Shown: in pieces, positions 18,378 to 27,648 of the stretch
Numbering within the stretch: the first letter of the stretch is position 1
Layout: each line of letters begins with the position of its first letter
Origin: Buttiauxella gaviniae ATCC 51604
GTDB taxonomy: Bacteria; Pseudomonadota; Gammaproteobacteria; Enterobacterales; Enterobacteriaceae
Length of the DNA: 64,000 nucleotides
Direction: 5' to 3'
Assembly: GCF_001654835.1 (NCBI RefSeq)
Contig: NZ_LXEP01000003.1
Coordinates: 248,001-312,000 of the forward strand
The notes under the pieces: model-generated
Database searches by the model: none
What the model was told of the DNA's origin: nothing
What the model saw: the letters and a program-made list of their open reading frames with translations, nothing else
Program-made: the position numbers and the translations under genes

Positions 18378-18472
18378 CAAAATAATTCGTGTTAAAACAA
18401 ACCCCAGTCACTTACACAAGTAAGTGACTGGGGTTGTGAGTGCAACCAACGCTACTGCGGCGCGAACTATGA
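18378..18472. repeat. ERIC element containing a perfect hairpin
   Basis: ERIC-type flanks (AAATAATTCG at the left, GAGTGCAACCAACGC at the right) enclose AACCCCAGTCACTTAC (18400-18415) and its exact complement (18420-18435) around a four-base loop. The hairpin lies between gabD and the permease gene and could stop transcripts leaving gabD. Confidence 0.75.
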
Positions 18473-18477
18473 AGGGT

Positions 18478-19929
18478 TTAGAGTTTCACACAGACGTATT
18501 TCATTTCTAAGTATTCATCAATACCAAAGCGGGAACCCTCACGGCCGAGACCTGATTGTTTAATCCCGCCAAATGGCGCCACTTCATTGGAAATCAACCC
18601 GGTATTCACTCCCACCATGCCATATTCCAGTGCTTCCGGAATTTGCCACTGGCGTTTCGCATCACGGGTAAAGATATAAGCAGCCAGGCCAAATTCCGTG
18701 TCATTGGCGTAATTCACTGCTTCATCATCAGTTTCAAATTTAAATAGCGGAGCAACCGGGCCGAATGTCTCTTCTCTGGCAAAACGCATCTCTTGCGTGA
18801 CATTTGCCACGACCGTTGGCGAGAAGAAATTCCCACCGGAAGCATGTTTTTGCCCACCCGTTAACACCGTGGCCCCTTTATCCAGAGCATCGCTAATATG
18901 AAGCTCAACCTTCTCAATCGCTTTAGCATTAATGAGTGGCCCCTGAGTGACCCCATCATCCATGCCGTTACCGACTTTCAGTGCCTCAACCGCTTTGACC
19001 AACTCAACACTCAGCGCCTGGTAAATTCCGCTCTGTACGTAGATACGGTTAGCGCAAACGCAGGTCTGGCCGCTATTACGGAACTTGGACGCCATGATGC
19101 CTTTAACGGCAAGATCGATATCAGCATCATCGAAAATGATAACCGGTGCGTTCCCACCCAGTTCAAGCGACAGTTTCTTAATCGTTGGTGCACATTGCGC
19201 CATCAATAAGCGCCCTGTCTCGGTTGAACCCGTGAAGCTGAGTTTACGAACCGTGGCGTTGCGACATAGCTCGCCACCAATCTCTTTTGCATCACCCGTG
19301 ATGACCTGCAATAACCCTGCCGGTAGACCCGCTATTTCTGCCAGTTTCGCCAGTGCCAGTGCGGTTAACGGTGTTTGCTCGGCCGGTTTGACGATAATTG
19401 CACAACCCGCCGCGAGTGCCGGAGCTACTTTGCGGGTAATCATCGCCGCCGGGAAGTTCCATGGCGTAATGGCTGCACAAACGCCAATCGGCTGTTTGGA
19501 AACGATAAAACGCTGATCGGCACTGGTAGGCTGCAACAAGACGCCATCCACCCTTTTGGCTTCTTCAGCAAACCAGGTAATAAACGAAGCAGCATAGTTA
19601 ATTTCACCCCGCGCTTCAGCAAGCGGTTTGCCGCCTTCGAGGGTAATCAATCGGGCTAGATCTTCGCTATTTTCGTGAATCAGGCTCACCCAACTGTGCA
19701 GAATTTTGGCCCGACTTGCCGCAGTCTGTTTTTTCCACTCTTTTTGCGCGACTTCAGCCGCAGTAATTGCCTGCGCAGTCTCGGCCTGCCCCATAAAAGG
19801 AACCTCGGCGATTTTCTCGCCTGTCGCAGCATTCAAAACTGGAGCTGTTTTACCAGACAGTGCATTACTCCACTCACCATCAAGCGGACAGGTAGTTAGC
19901 AGCAAGTCTGCATTGTTTAATTCAATCAT
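18478..19929 (-). CDS. gabD: Succinate-semialdehyde dehydrogenase (GabD type)
   Basis: A 483-residue aldehyde dehydrogenase that oxidises succinate semialdehyde to succinate with NADP or NAD. The general base Glu257 lies in LELGGNAP and the nucleophile Cys290 in FRNSGQTCVCANRI, the signature of succinate-semialdehyde dehydrogenases with a second vicinal cysteine. The ATG at 19929 gives the family length. A GTG at 19941 would overlap the gabT stop codon and add four residues; I prefer the ATG but cannot exclude the GTG. It is the second gene of a gabT-gabD operon and completes the route from GABA to the TCA cycle. Confidence 0.92.
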   Translation of the reverse strand: MIELNNADLLLTTCPLDGEWSNALSGKTAPVLNAATGEKIAEVPFMGQAETAQAITAAEVAQKEWKKQTAASRAKILHSWVSLIHENSEDLARLITLEGGKPLAEARGEINYAASFITWFAEEAKRVDGVLLQPTSADQRFIVSKQPIGVCAAITPWNFPAAMITRKVAPALAAGCAIIVKPAEQTPLTALALAKLAEIAGLPAGLLQVITGDAKEIGGELCRNATVRKLSFTGSTETGRLLMAQCAPTIKKLSLELGGNAPVIIFDDADIDLAVKGIMASKFRNSGQTCVCANRIYVQSGIYQALSVELVKAVEALKVGNGMDDGVTQGPLINAKAIEKVELHISDALDKGATVLTGGQKHASGGNFFSPTVVANVTQEMRFAREETFGPVAPLFKFETDDEAVNYANDTEFGLAAYIFTRDAKRQWQIPEALEYGMVGVNTGLISNEVAPFGGIKQSGLGREGSRFGIDEYLEMKYVCVKL

Positions 19930-19937
19930 CTGTAGTC

Positions 19938-21203
19938 TCACAATTGCGTCGCGTTCTTAATAATATCTAATGCCTGGTCAAACTGAGCATCCGGAATAGT
20001 AAGCGGATAGAGGAAACGAATCACGTTGCCATTTTGACCGCAGGTCAGTAGCAGTAACCCCTGCTCTAATGCTCGTTTTTGAATCTGCTGGGCAATAGCG
20101 GCAGATGGCTCACCTGTTGATGGGTCATAAAACTCAGCGGCAATCATCGAACCCAACCCGCGAATTTCAGCTAATGCTGGGCAATTCTCTTTAATATCAA
20201 GCAAGGTTTTTGTCAGACGCTCACCTAATGTGTCAGCACGCTGGCACAGTTTTTCTTCCGCAATCACATCCAGCACCGCATGAGCCGAAGCAATCGATAG
20301 CGGGTTACCTGCGTAAGTACCACCCAGACCGCCAGGTGCTGGTGCATCCATGATTTCCGCTCTACCCACCACACCTGATAGTGGCATACCACCAGCCAGG
20401 CTTTTCGCCATGGTCATGAGATCGGCTTGATGCGCGTAATGGTCCATGGCAAACATTTTACCGGTACGGGCAAATCCGCTTTGTACTTCATCGGCAATCA
20501 TCACAATGCCGTGGGTATTACAAATCTGGCGAATCGCAGCCACAAATTCAGGTGGCGCTACATTAAAGCCCCCTTCTCCCTGCACTGGCTCGAAGATAAT
20601 CGCTGCAACCTGGGTGGCTTCGATATCGGACTTGAACAGTCGCTCAATGGCTTTCACCGCATCATCAGTCGAAGTACCGTTCAGCTGCGACGGATACGGC
20701 ACATGATAAATGGAGCCAGGGAATGGCCCGAAGCCGATTTTATAGGGAGCCACTTTGCCGGTTAACGCCATAGTCATATAGGTACGACCGTGGAAGCCAC
20801 CGCTAAAAGCAATCACGCCAGGGCGGCCAGTATGGGCACGGGCGATTTTTACGGCGTTCTCAACTGCTTCAGCGCCGGTGGTGAAAAATGTCGTTTTCTT
20901 AGGCCCAAAAATCGGAGCCACTTTGTTAATTTTTTCCGCCAGTGACACATAACTTTCGTAAGGGACAATCTGATAAGCGGTATGCGTAAATGAATGGAGT
21001 TGCTGCTCAATGGCCTGTACCAGGCGCGGGTGGCGATGGCCGGTGTTCAACACAGCGATACCCGCTGCAAAATCGATATATTGCTTCCCTTCTACATCCG
21101 TGATGGTGCTATTTTCTGCCGTCTGGGCAAAGAAATTACACATCACACCTACTCCACGTGGAGTAGCAGCCAGACGACGTTGATGGAGTTCGTTATTACT
21201 CAT
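19938..21203 (-). CDS. gabT: 4-aminobutyrate aminotransferase (GabT type)
   Basis: A 421-residue class III PLP aminotransferase (E. coli GabT has 426). It converts GABA and 2-oxoglutarate to succinate semialdehyde and glutamate. The PLP lysine is in MTMAKSLAGGMPLSG, the cofactor Asp in IADEVQSGFARTG, and the phosphate contacts in TTGAEAVENAVK. The ATG at 21203 follows a GAGGG ribosome site; the longer open frame upstream lacks one. It is followed directly by gabD and diverges from a MocR-type regulator, the common gabTD/gabR layout. Other omega-amino acids such as 5-aminovalerate may also be accepted. Confidence 0.93.
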   Translation of the reverse strand: MSNNELHQRRLAATPRGVGVMCNFFAQTAENSTITDVEGKQYIDFAAGIAVLNTGHRHPRLVQAIEQQLHSFTHTAYQIVPYESYVSLAEKINKVAPIFGPKKTTFFTTGAEAVENAVKIARAHTGRPGVIAFSGGFHGRTYMTMALTGKVAPYKIGFGPFPGSIYHVPYPSQLNGTSTDDAVKAIERLFKSDIEATQVAAIIFEPVQGEGGFNVAPPEFVAAIRQICNTHGIVMIADEVQSGFARTGKMFAMDHYAHQADLMTMAKSLAGGMPLSGVVGRAEIMDAPAPGGLGGTYAGNPLSIASAHAVLDVIAEEKLCQRADTLGERLTKTLLDIKENCPALAEIRGLGSMIAAEFYDPSTGEPSAAIAQQIQKRALEQGLLLLTCGQNGNVIRFLYPLTIPDAQFDQALDIIKNATQL

Positions 21204-21313
21204 TTTTTTATCCCTCGCACACAAAACAGATTTACAGGTTGAATTACGAGATCCATTTAGACAGTATCTGGTACCTGAATCGAGTGCCAAATCGTTTTAT
21301 TATTAGGATCCAA

Positions 21314-22786
21314 ATGCGTTCACTTGCCGTAGATGTGATTAAGCAGGCATTTAGCCAGACACCTGCCGAGAAACTTCATAAGAAACTTTATGTTGCGATA
21401 TGTAATTGCATTCTTGAGGGGAGTCTTCGTCCGGCCACGCGGATGCCGCCTTCGCGCGATTTGGCCAGCGAATTGGTGCTGTCGCGTAATACGGTTTTGC
21501 GGGTCTACGAGCAGTTGCAGGCTGAAGGCTATATCTCGACGCGCACCAGCAGCGGCACTTTTGTCACCGAAAGTGTGCTGGATAACCTCAACACACAAGT
21601 TGCGAGAACAATCCAAACCTCCCAACCTGAAGACCGCTCGAGCCTGTCGCTACGCGGCCTTGAACTGCTTGAGAACGCCAGTGCCAGCCCTGCACAATGG
21701 GGGGACTTTATTCCTGGCGTGCCCGATGTAAACAGCTTCCCGCATCGGACTTTTAAGAAGATTTATGACCGTATCTCCAGGCGCTTAAACCCCGAATACC
21801 TGACTTACGATGCTGTTGGTGGGCTGGAGGATTTAAAGGCTGCGCTATCAGATTATCTGCGTACCGCGCGCGGTGTGAAATGCTCAACCGATCAAATATT
21901 GATAACCGAAGGTATTCATCAGGCGCTGGATTTAGTCACTCGTACGTTGTGTAACCCAGGTGATCATGCCTGGATTGAAGAACCCGGTTATTGGGGAATT
22001 AAAAATATCTTACGCATGAACGCAGTGAGTATTTCAGCACTTGAGGTCGATGACCAGGGCCTGGTTCCGCAAGCATCGCCGGCTGAAAAGCCGAAATTGA
22101 TTTTCGTCACCCCTTCGCATCAATACCCACTGGGTTCAGTAATGAGTTTACCGCGTCGCCAGTTATTACTTTCCCAGGCGCGGGAGTTCCACAGTTGGAT
22201 TGTAGAAGACGATTATGACAGCGAGTTTCGTTTCTCAGGCCAGCCCATTCCTTCGCTTCAGGGGCTCGAAGAAGATAGCCCGGTTATTTACATCGGCACC
22301 TTCAGTAAAACTCTATATCCTGCGCTACGACTGGGTTACGTGGTGTTACCCAAACCCTTAGCCGCCCCGTTGAAAAAGGTACATAACGAGCTATACCGTA
22401 GTGGCCATCAGGTCATACAGGCAGCCCTGGCTGAATTCATCAAAGAAGGATATTACGCCGCGCACATTCGCAAAATGCGTCAGTTATATAGCAAACGCCG
22501 CAACCAACTGGTTGAGCTAATTAAGCAGCATTTGGGTGAAGAGTATCTGGGTTATTTCAACAGCAATGCCGGGCTGCATCTGATTATTCAACTTCCGCCC
22601 GACGCAGATGACATGCAGATTGCAAAACAGGCGAATGCAGAAGGCATTTTAGTCAGACCGTTGTCCCGCTATTACTTTAATCAACAGAAATCCAAAGGGT
22701 TATTAGTTGGGTTTGCCAGCATCAAAGATATCGATATGCTCCCGTCATTTGTACGTCTGGCAAATATCATTAAGCAAAAGTACTGA
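21314..22786 (+). CDS. MocR/GabR-type regulator (GntR HTH fused to aminotransferase fold)
   Basis: A 490-residue regulator. Residues about 10-80 form a GntR winged helix with PPSRDLASELVLSRNTVLRV, and the rest is a class I aminotransferase-like domain with the PLP lysine in GTFSKTLYPALRLGY. In the GabR family, GABA and PLP together activate gabT and gabD. The gene is divergent from gabT with a gap of about 110 bases. The ATG at 21314 follows AGGA and begins at a normal GntR N-terminus; an earlier in-frame start at 21239 would add an unrelated tail. Confidence 0.88.
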   Translation: MRSLAVDVIKQAFSQTPAEKLHKKLYVAICNCILEGSLRPATRMPPSRDLASELVLSRNTVLRVYEQLQAEGYISTRTSSGTFVTESVLDNLNTQVARTIQTSQPEDRSSLSLRGLELLENASASPAQWGDFIPGVPDVNSFPHRTFKKIYDRISRRLNPEYLTYDAVGGLEDLKAALSDYLRTARGVKCSTDQILITEGIHQALDLVTRTLCNPGDHAWIEEPGYWGIKNILRMNAVSISALEVDDQGLVPQASPAEKPKLIFVTPSHQYPLGSVMSLPRRQLLLSQAREFHSWIVEDDYDSEFRFSGQPIPSLQGLEEDSPVIYIGTFSKTLYPALRLGYVVLPKPLAAPLKKVHNELYRSGHQVIQAALAEFIKEGYYAAHIRKMRQLYSKRRNQLVELIKQHLGEEYLGYFNSNAGLHLIIQLPPDADDMQIAKQANAEGILVRPLSRYYFNQQKSKGLLVGFASIKDIDMLPSFVRLANIIKQKY

Positions 22787-22825
22787 CCTGCCACTCCGGT
22801 TTTATGTGCAAAGATATTGAATCTC

Positions 22826-22849
22826 GATATTGTTATGTTATAACATCCC
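22826..22849 (+). promoter_or_regulatory. Candidate Zur operator before zinT
   Basis: CGATATTGTTATGTTATAAC then ATCC contains the GTTATAACAT core typical of Zur boxes, about 35 bases before the zinT start. Zinc control of zinT is known in E. coli; the match here is by eye. Confidence 0.55.
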
Positions 22850-22880
22850 CTCATTATCTGAAACACCAACGGAGAGACTG

Positions 22881-23528
22881 ATGACCGCACGGATTACCAC
22901 CATGGTTCTTAGCATGGGCATGTTACTGAGTAGCGCAAATGCATTTGCACACAGCCATACGCATGGCACCCCACTATCTGAAGCAGAGCGCAAAGCCAGT
23001 GAAGGCGTATTTGAAAATAAACAGGTGAAGGACCGCGCATTAAGCGATTGGGATGGGGTGTGGCAGTCAGTCAATCCTTATCTGTTAAACGGCGACTTAG
23101 ATGTGGTGATGGAGAAAAAAGCGCGCAACGACAGCAGCAAAACTGCGGCGCAATATAAAGAGTATTACAAGAAAGGCTATGCCACTGATATTGATATGAT
23201 TGGCATCGAGAATAACGTCATCGAATTCCATCGCGGTGACACGGTAAACTCCTGCCAGTACACTTACGCAGGTCATAAAATCCTGACTTACACTTCAGGG
23301 AAAAAAGGTGTGCGCTATCTGTTTGAATGCAAAGACAGCCAATCAAAAGCACCTAAATACGTGCAATTTAGCGACCATATTATCTCCCCGCGTAAATCCG
23401 AACATTTCCATATATTCATGGGTAATGATTCACAACAATCCTTACTTAATGAGATGGATAACTGGCCGACGTTTTACCAATACAACTTGTCCAAAGAACA
23501 GGTTGTCCATGAGATGCTTGAGCACTGA
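22881..23528 (+). CDS. zinT: ZinT, periplasmic zinc/cadmium-binding protein
   Basis: A 215-residue periplasmic zinc chaperone made under zinc starvation that delivers zinc to ZnuA. The ATG at 22881 follows GGAGAG; a longer frame to 22830 would run through the operator. The signal peptide is cleaved after NAFA, followed by the metal-binding HSHTHG. The lipocalin-like domain carries the known His ligands in EHFHIFMG. A candidate Zur box lies just upstream. It stands alone between gabR and an aldolase gene and is not functionally tied to them. Confidence 0.95.
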   Translation: MTARITTMVLSMGMLLSSANAFAHSHTHGTPLSEAERKASEGVFENKQVKDRALSDWDGVWQSVNPYLLNGDLDVVMEKKARNDSSKTAAQYKEYYKKGYATDIDMIGIENNVIEFHRGDTVNSCQYTYAGHKILTYTSGKKGVRYLFECKDSQSKAPKYVQFSDHIISPRKSEHFHIFMGNDSQQSLLNEMDNWPTFYQYNLSKEQVVHEMLEH

Positions 23529-23758
23529 TTGTTATCAATTTCACACCACCTCGCATATTGATTTACCTGCGGCCATCATCTCCAGATGGTCGCAAACCCT
23601 TTCCCCGAACGATGATTGTACGTAATTAAAACAACAGTTCAGTAATGCGACATAATCGGCTTTCACAATCTCTCGTTCCGCTACAATTAATGCCATTCAC
23701 AGATTCAAGCAATGAGCTTTTCACGGACAATAAACTCAAAAACCTGCAGGAGTAGCTA

Positions 23759-24688
23759 ATGAAGCAACCTCGTTTTAGTGGTGTTATCCCCCCGGTTCCC
23801 ACATTGTTTGATGCGCATGGTGAATTTGATGGTGTCGCACAGGCAATGTTAATTGAACACCTGGTCTCATCGCCTGTTAATGGCCTGTTCTTTCTCGGCA
23901 GCGCCGGGGAATTTGCCCATATGTCTGAAGCACAGCGGGCACAGGTTGCAGAGTTTTGTATAAAAAAGGTTGCAGGTAGAAAACCCGTTTTGATAGGGAT
24001 TGCCCACTGTGGCACGCAACAGACTATTGATGCTGGGCTTCATGCCCAAAAACTGGGTGCCAGTGGCGTGGTAGTGGTCAACCCGTGGTACAACCCATTA
24101 AGTGATGCAAATCTGCTGAGTCATTACAAAACCATCGCCAGCGCGCTTGAGTTGCCAATTATTCTGTATAACTTCCCCGCCCTGACAGGCCAGGCTATCC
24201 CGGTGCATGTTATTCGCGAGCTGGCGCTAAGCTGCCCAAATATTGTCGGGCTAAAAGATACCGTTGATACCTTGTCCCATATTCGTGAAACCATCCACGC
24301 AGTGAAAGCGGACAGACCCGACTTTGCGATATTCGCCGGTTACGATGAATACCTGCTGGGAACATTGATCCTTGGTGGTGATGGCTGCATCCCTGCCAGC
24401 GCGAACTTCGCCCCGCAACTGACCTGTGGGATCCTTGATGCATGGCGCAAACAAGATCTTTCCCGGGCCATTGAATTGCAACAATCGCTGTCATGGATAC
24501 CACCGCTTTATAGTATGGACTTGCCGTTTTACAACGCGGTGAAATATGCCCTGCGCCTGGTAGGCCTGAATATCCCGGTGTATTCGTTGCCACCGGCCAC
24601 GCCGTTAACTGAAGATATGAAGGTTGAAATAGAAAATATTCTTAATCGGGCGGGAGTCATTAACACTCAGGGAAAAGCGCTGAAGTAA
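23759..24688 (+). CDS. DHDPS/NAL family aldolase, YagE/YjhH type (2-keto-3-deoxy acid aldolase)
   Basis: A 309-residue class I aldolase with a TIM barrel. The family motif LGSAGEF is at about residue 46-52, the catalytic Tyr137 is in LYNFPALTGQ and the Schiff-base Lys166 in VGLKDTVD. NFPALTGQ and LGGDGCIPASANFAPQ align with E. coli YagE and YjhH, which cleave 2-keto-3-deoxygluconate or 2-keto-3-deoxypentonates to pyruvate and an aldehyde. The ATG follows GCAGGAGT. No sugar acid dehydratase or transporter is adjacent, so the substrate is uncertain. The 23529-23758 gap upstream shows no gene. Confidence 0.82.
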   Translation: MKQPRFSGVIPPVPTLFDAHGEFDGVAQAMLIEHLVSSPVNGLFFLGSAGEFAHMSEAQRAQVAEFCIKKVAGRKPVLIGIAHCGTQQTIDAGLHAQKLGASGVVVVNPWYNPLSDANLLSHYKTIASALELPIILYNFPALTGQAIPVHVIRELALSCPNIVGLKDTVDTLSHIRETIHAVKADRPDFAIFAGYDEYLLGTLILGGDGCIPASANFAPQLTCGILDAWRKQDLSRAIELQQSLSWIPPLYSMDLPFYNAVKYALRLVGLNIPVYSLPPATPLTEDMKVEIENILNRAGVINTQGKALK

Positions 24689-24735
24689 CGCTTATAGAAT
24701 CGAGTCTTCACCATTCCAATCACGATACCCATCAC

Positions 24736-24756
24736 AAGCCAGGTAAAGCCTGGCTT
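24736..24756. terminator. Hairpin between convergent genes
   Basis: AAGCCAGG and CCTGGCTT pair around a five-base loop between the aldolase and exonuclease genes. There is no strong T-run, so this is a weak call. Confidence 0.4.
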
Positions 24757-24772
24757 CAGTCCAGATTTTACT

Positions 24773-25486
24773 TCAATCGCACAAAAACGCTTTCAACGGC
24801 AAATCATGGCTATGCGAGCGCGCACGGATCTGGGCCAGTAGTACTTCTGCTGTCGCCACCGCGTCGCACAATGCATGATGTGCCGGATAGTCAGGAAGAT
24901 GGTAATCACGGCGAATACTCGATAGCCGCAAGTCATTCTGCATGCGTCTTGCCGCTTGCTGATGACGTCGTTCAAGCTCCAGCGTATCAATCCACAATAA
25001 GGGCAGCCCTTCCCGCCCGTAACGCGTAAATAGCCAGGCGTTAATAAATGCCCGCTCAACCATTCGGCCATGAACCACTGCCACTCGCCCCGTAAGGCTC
25101 GCGAACAAAGCCTCCATTGCTTCATCCTGGGCAATGCCCTCGCGCAGCATTTCCGGGGTGATGTGATTGATAATCGCGCTACACGCATTCACTGGATTAC
25201 CGGTGGAAATATAGTGGTGCTGGGCGCTCGCAAGCCCGATTTGCCCTTTTTCGGCAACCACACTGCCAATCGACAAAATACAATCCGTAGTGGCATCAAG
25301 CCCGCTGGTTTCAAAATCAAACACCAACCAGGGAACATCAGTTACGGTCGCGTTGAAATCCGGCAATGGGGTTTCTAATAGGCGTTTCAATGCATGACTC
25401 AGGCCTGGCACACGCAGCCATTGCTCGCGCTCGGTCTGCAAACGATTTTCTCGTGAAGGCGGAAAAATACGCGATAGAAAACTCAT
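24773..25486 (-). CDS. DnaQ-like 3'-5' exonuclease (DEDDh)
   Basis: A 237-residue protein with an exonuclease domain like the epsilon proofreading subunit. The acidic motif I is VFDFETSGLD at about residue 53, and motif III with the catalytic His is AHHALCDAVATAEVL near the C-terminus. It starts two bases after the stop codon of the cNMP/CBS/DUF294 gene, so the two are one operon. Such pairs are common in Proteobacteria, often near acetate uptake genes, and are thought to act in nucleotide signalling or turnover. It is not DnaQ itself, which is elsewhere in enterobacteria. Confidence 0.82.
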   Translation of the reverse strand: MSFLSRIFPPSRENRLQTEREQWLRVPGLSHALKRLLETPLPDFNATVTDVPWLVFDFETSGLDATTDCILSIGSVVAEKGQIGLASAQHHYISTGNPVNACSAIINHITPEMLREGIAQDEAMEALFASLTGRVAVVHGRMVERAFINAWLFTRYGREGLPLLWIDTLELERRHQQAARRMQNDLRLSSIRRDYHLPDYPAHHALCDAVATAEVLLAQIRARSHSHDLPLKAFLCD

Positions 25487-25488
25487 TA

Positions 25489-27360
25489 TTACCCCTTCAC
25501 AAAAAGCATACGGGCCAGCTCTTGTTGGCGGGCAATAATTCGAAAGGCATCTTTCAGATGCTTGCGCTCAAAGCTGCCAAACTCACGCGGGTCAATCTGG
25601 TTATCGGGGGTAATACCTTTACGCAGCTGCGACAACTGGTGGTTAAAACGCAGCCGGGTTAAAAAATGAAAAGCATCAATGATGTCAGTACACCCACCGG
25701 GTGACATTAATCCTTTATCGCGTGCGGCACGGAAACGCGCTTCGGTGTTGGTTTCACTGCTACCTGCTGCCAGCGCGTATATCCGCGACAAGTCGATGAT
25801 AAGCGTTAGTGCAAAGCGTTTGATGTTAAGTGTCTTACTGTCGTTGCCACTTTTTTCCAGCACCAGATTGTTAAAGATACCAAGTGGCGGCGAAGTATTG
25901 GCCGAATCACGGGTGAGTGAACGTAAGAAGCCAGGATGAGCCGCAATATCGTTCAGCAAGGATTGCTGGAATGCATCATGCAGCCAGGTGTTGCCGTAAA
26001 ATGCGCGCGTTTCCAGAAATACTGTGGCATTCAATAGCTGCGTATATTCCGGGTTAGTGACCCATTTGCGAATACAGGCTTGCCATACCGACAGCGGCTG
26101 GCACCAACGGCTCTCAGAAGCCATAAAATGGCCTGTGCATAATGGATAGCCACACTCATCAAGCCCCAGGCAAACAAATCGGGCAAAGCGTAAAAACCAC
26201 ATTTGCTCTTCAATACCTGCACTGTCGGGCAAAATAATCGCGCTATCCTGGTCGGAATGAACATGAACTTCATTTCGGGAGTGCGAGCCTGCAACTATCC
26301 ATGAGAATTCACAAGGTGGCTCGCCAAACTCGCTGAGGGCAAGTTCAATTAACCTGCGGGTGAAGGCATCCATCAGCATCGACATCACCATTTCAACCAC
26401 GCCACTGCGCAAATTCCCCTCCACCAACGCTTCGAATATTGCCTGGCGTTCAACTTTAAGAACGGCTAGTTCATCGACAGATTGGCAGTGGTTAATACGC
26501 TCGATCAGGAAAATGGCCTGCACGCGATGATGCTGCACCAAATGCGAAGCCGTCAGTAGGCCAACTGGTTTTTCACAATCAACTACCGGCAAGCTACTGA
26601 CACCGTGGCGCATCATCAGCGCCACCGCATGCATCACCAGATCACCAGATGAAACAGTTATCGGTGCAGCGGTCATCACATCCCTAACCGGGCGTGAAAT
26701 ATCAAAACCTTCCGCCACTACGCGTCGCGTCATGTCCCGGTCACTGATGATGCCAATGATTTTATCATCATCCATTATCACTGCCGTTGAGCAGCGATCG
26801 ACCCAGCGCATCTGCCTGGCCGTTTCTTGTATGGACGTTATAGCATCAACGACGGAAATCGTGTTGCTCGCCAGATCCGCAACCTTACGCACAAACATAC
26901 CTTTGTCTTCATCGCTCCATACGACGTCCATCGCGCAATTCAGGCGTTCATGAGCGTTAATCGAAAAGTGTGTCGCGTATTGGGGATATTTTTGCAGCAT
27001 CGATTTCAACACGCTGTGTGGGATTTGATAGAGCAGCGTGTTTTCGATAGCAGTGACGTTGTAACAATCTTCAGGGTTACCCGGAATCCCTTCAAGGAAG
27101 GTGAAACCAAACAGGTCTTCTGGCCCCAGACGGGCACGTAGCACCCCATCGCTCCAGCGTTGCTCAAGCGAACCGGTACGTACGATGTAGAGATAGCGCT
27201 CAACAGCCGCAATATCGAAAGGCAGCGTCTCGCCAACCGCCAGATAGCTAATGCTGATGGAGCGCGCGATTTCATTTTGCGCCTCCACCGGGAGCGTGTT
27301 AAGTGGCGAAACATGTGCAATAAAATCGCAGATATTAGGCAATAACGGTTCCATCGTCAT
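25489..27360 (-). CDS. cNMP-binding/CBS/DUF294 putative nucleotidyltransferase
   Basis: A 623-residue cytosolic signalling protein. In order: a cyclic-nucleotide-binding domain (about residues 20-130), a pair of CBS domains with DDKIIGIISDRDMTRRV (about 150-270), a DUF294 nucleotidyltransferase-like domain with GSHSRNEVHVHSDQDSA (about 360-380), and a helical C-terminal domain. The GSxxRxE and DxD residues needed for nucleotide transfer are present. I set the start at 27360, where AGGACTGAGT precedes ATG; a longer frame begins at 27384. It forms an operon with the exonuclease. The true reaction is unknown. Confidence 0.8.
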   Translation of the reverse strand: MTMEPLLPNICDFIAHVSPLNTLPVEAQNEIARSISISYLAVGETLPFDIAAVERYLYIVRTGSLEQRWSDGVLRARLGPEDLFGFTFLEGIPGNPEDCYNVTAIENTLLYQIPHSVLKSMLQKYPQYATHFSINAHERLNCAMDVVWSDEDKGMFVRKVADLASNTISVVDAITSIQETARQMRWVDRCSTAVIMDDDKIIGIISDRDMTRRVVAEGFDISRPVRDVMTAAPITVSSGDLVMHAVALMMRHGVSSLPVVDCEKPVGLLTASHLVQHHRVQAIFLIERINHCQSVDELAVLKVERQAIFEALVEGNLRSGVVEMVMSMLMDAFTRRLIELALSEFGEPPCEFSWIVAGSHSRNEVHVHSDQDSAIILPDSAGIEEQMWFLRFARFVCLGLDECGYPLCTGHFMASESRWCQPLSVWQACIRKWVTNPEYTQLLNATVFLETRAFYGNTWLHDAFQQSLLNDIAAHPGFLRSLTRDSANTSPPLGIFNNLVLEKSGNDSKTLNIKRFALTLIIDLSRIYALAAGSSETNTEARFRAARDKGLMSPGGCTDIIDAFHFLTRLRFNHQLSQLRKGITPDNQIDPREFGSFERKHLKDAFRIIARQQELARMLFVKG

Positions 27361-27648
27361 ACTCAGTCCTAAAATTGAAATCATGTTTTATAATATATGC
27401 TACTGGTTAGCTTTAAGCATATAACATTCAGCTTGTGAATTATCATTGCAGACCCTGTTCTTGACCCACTTAACACTTAATGATGTCAATCAGTTACATC
27501 AGCATTGAATTGTGAATCAAGCGATGTAAAATTGAAGTTACTATGTATAAGCAGTGTGAATAATTCTTCAGATTCCTGGATTTCTTCTTCGCCATTTTTA
27601 CCTCCTCCCGGCGACCAGGTTTGAATCATATTTTCAGGGAAAGTTACG

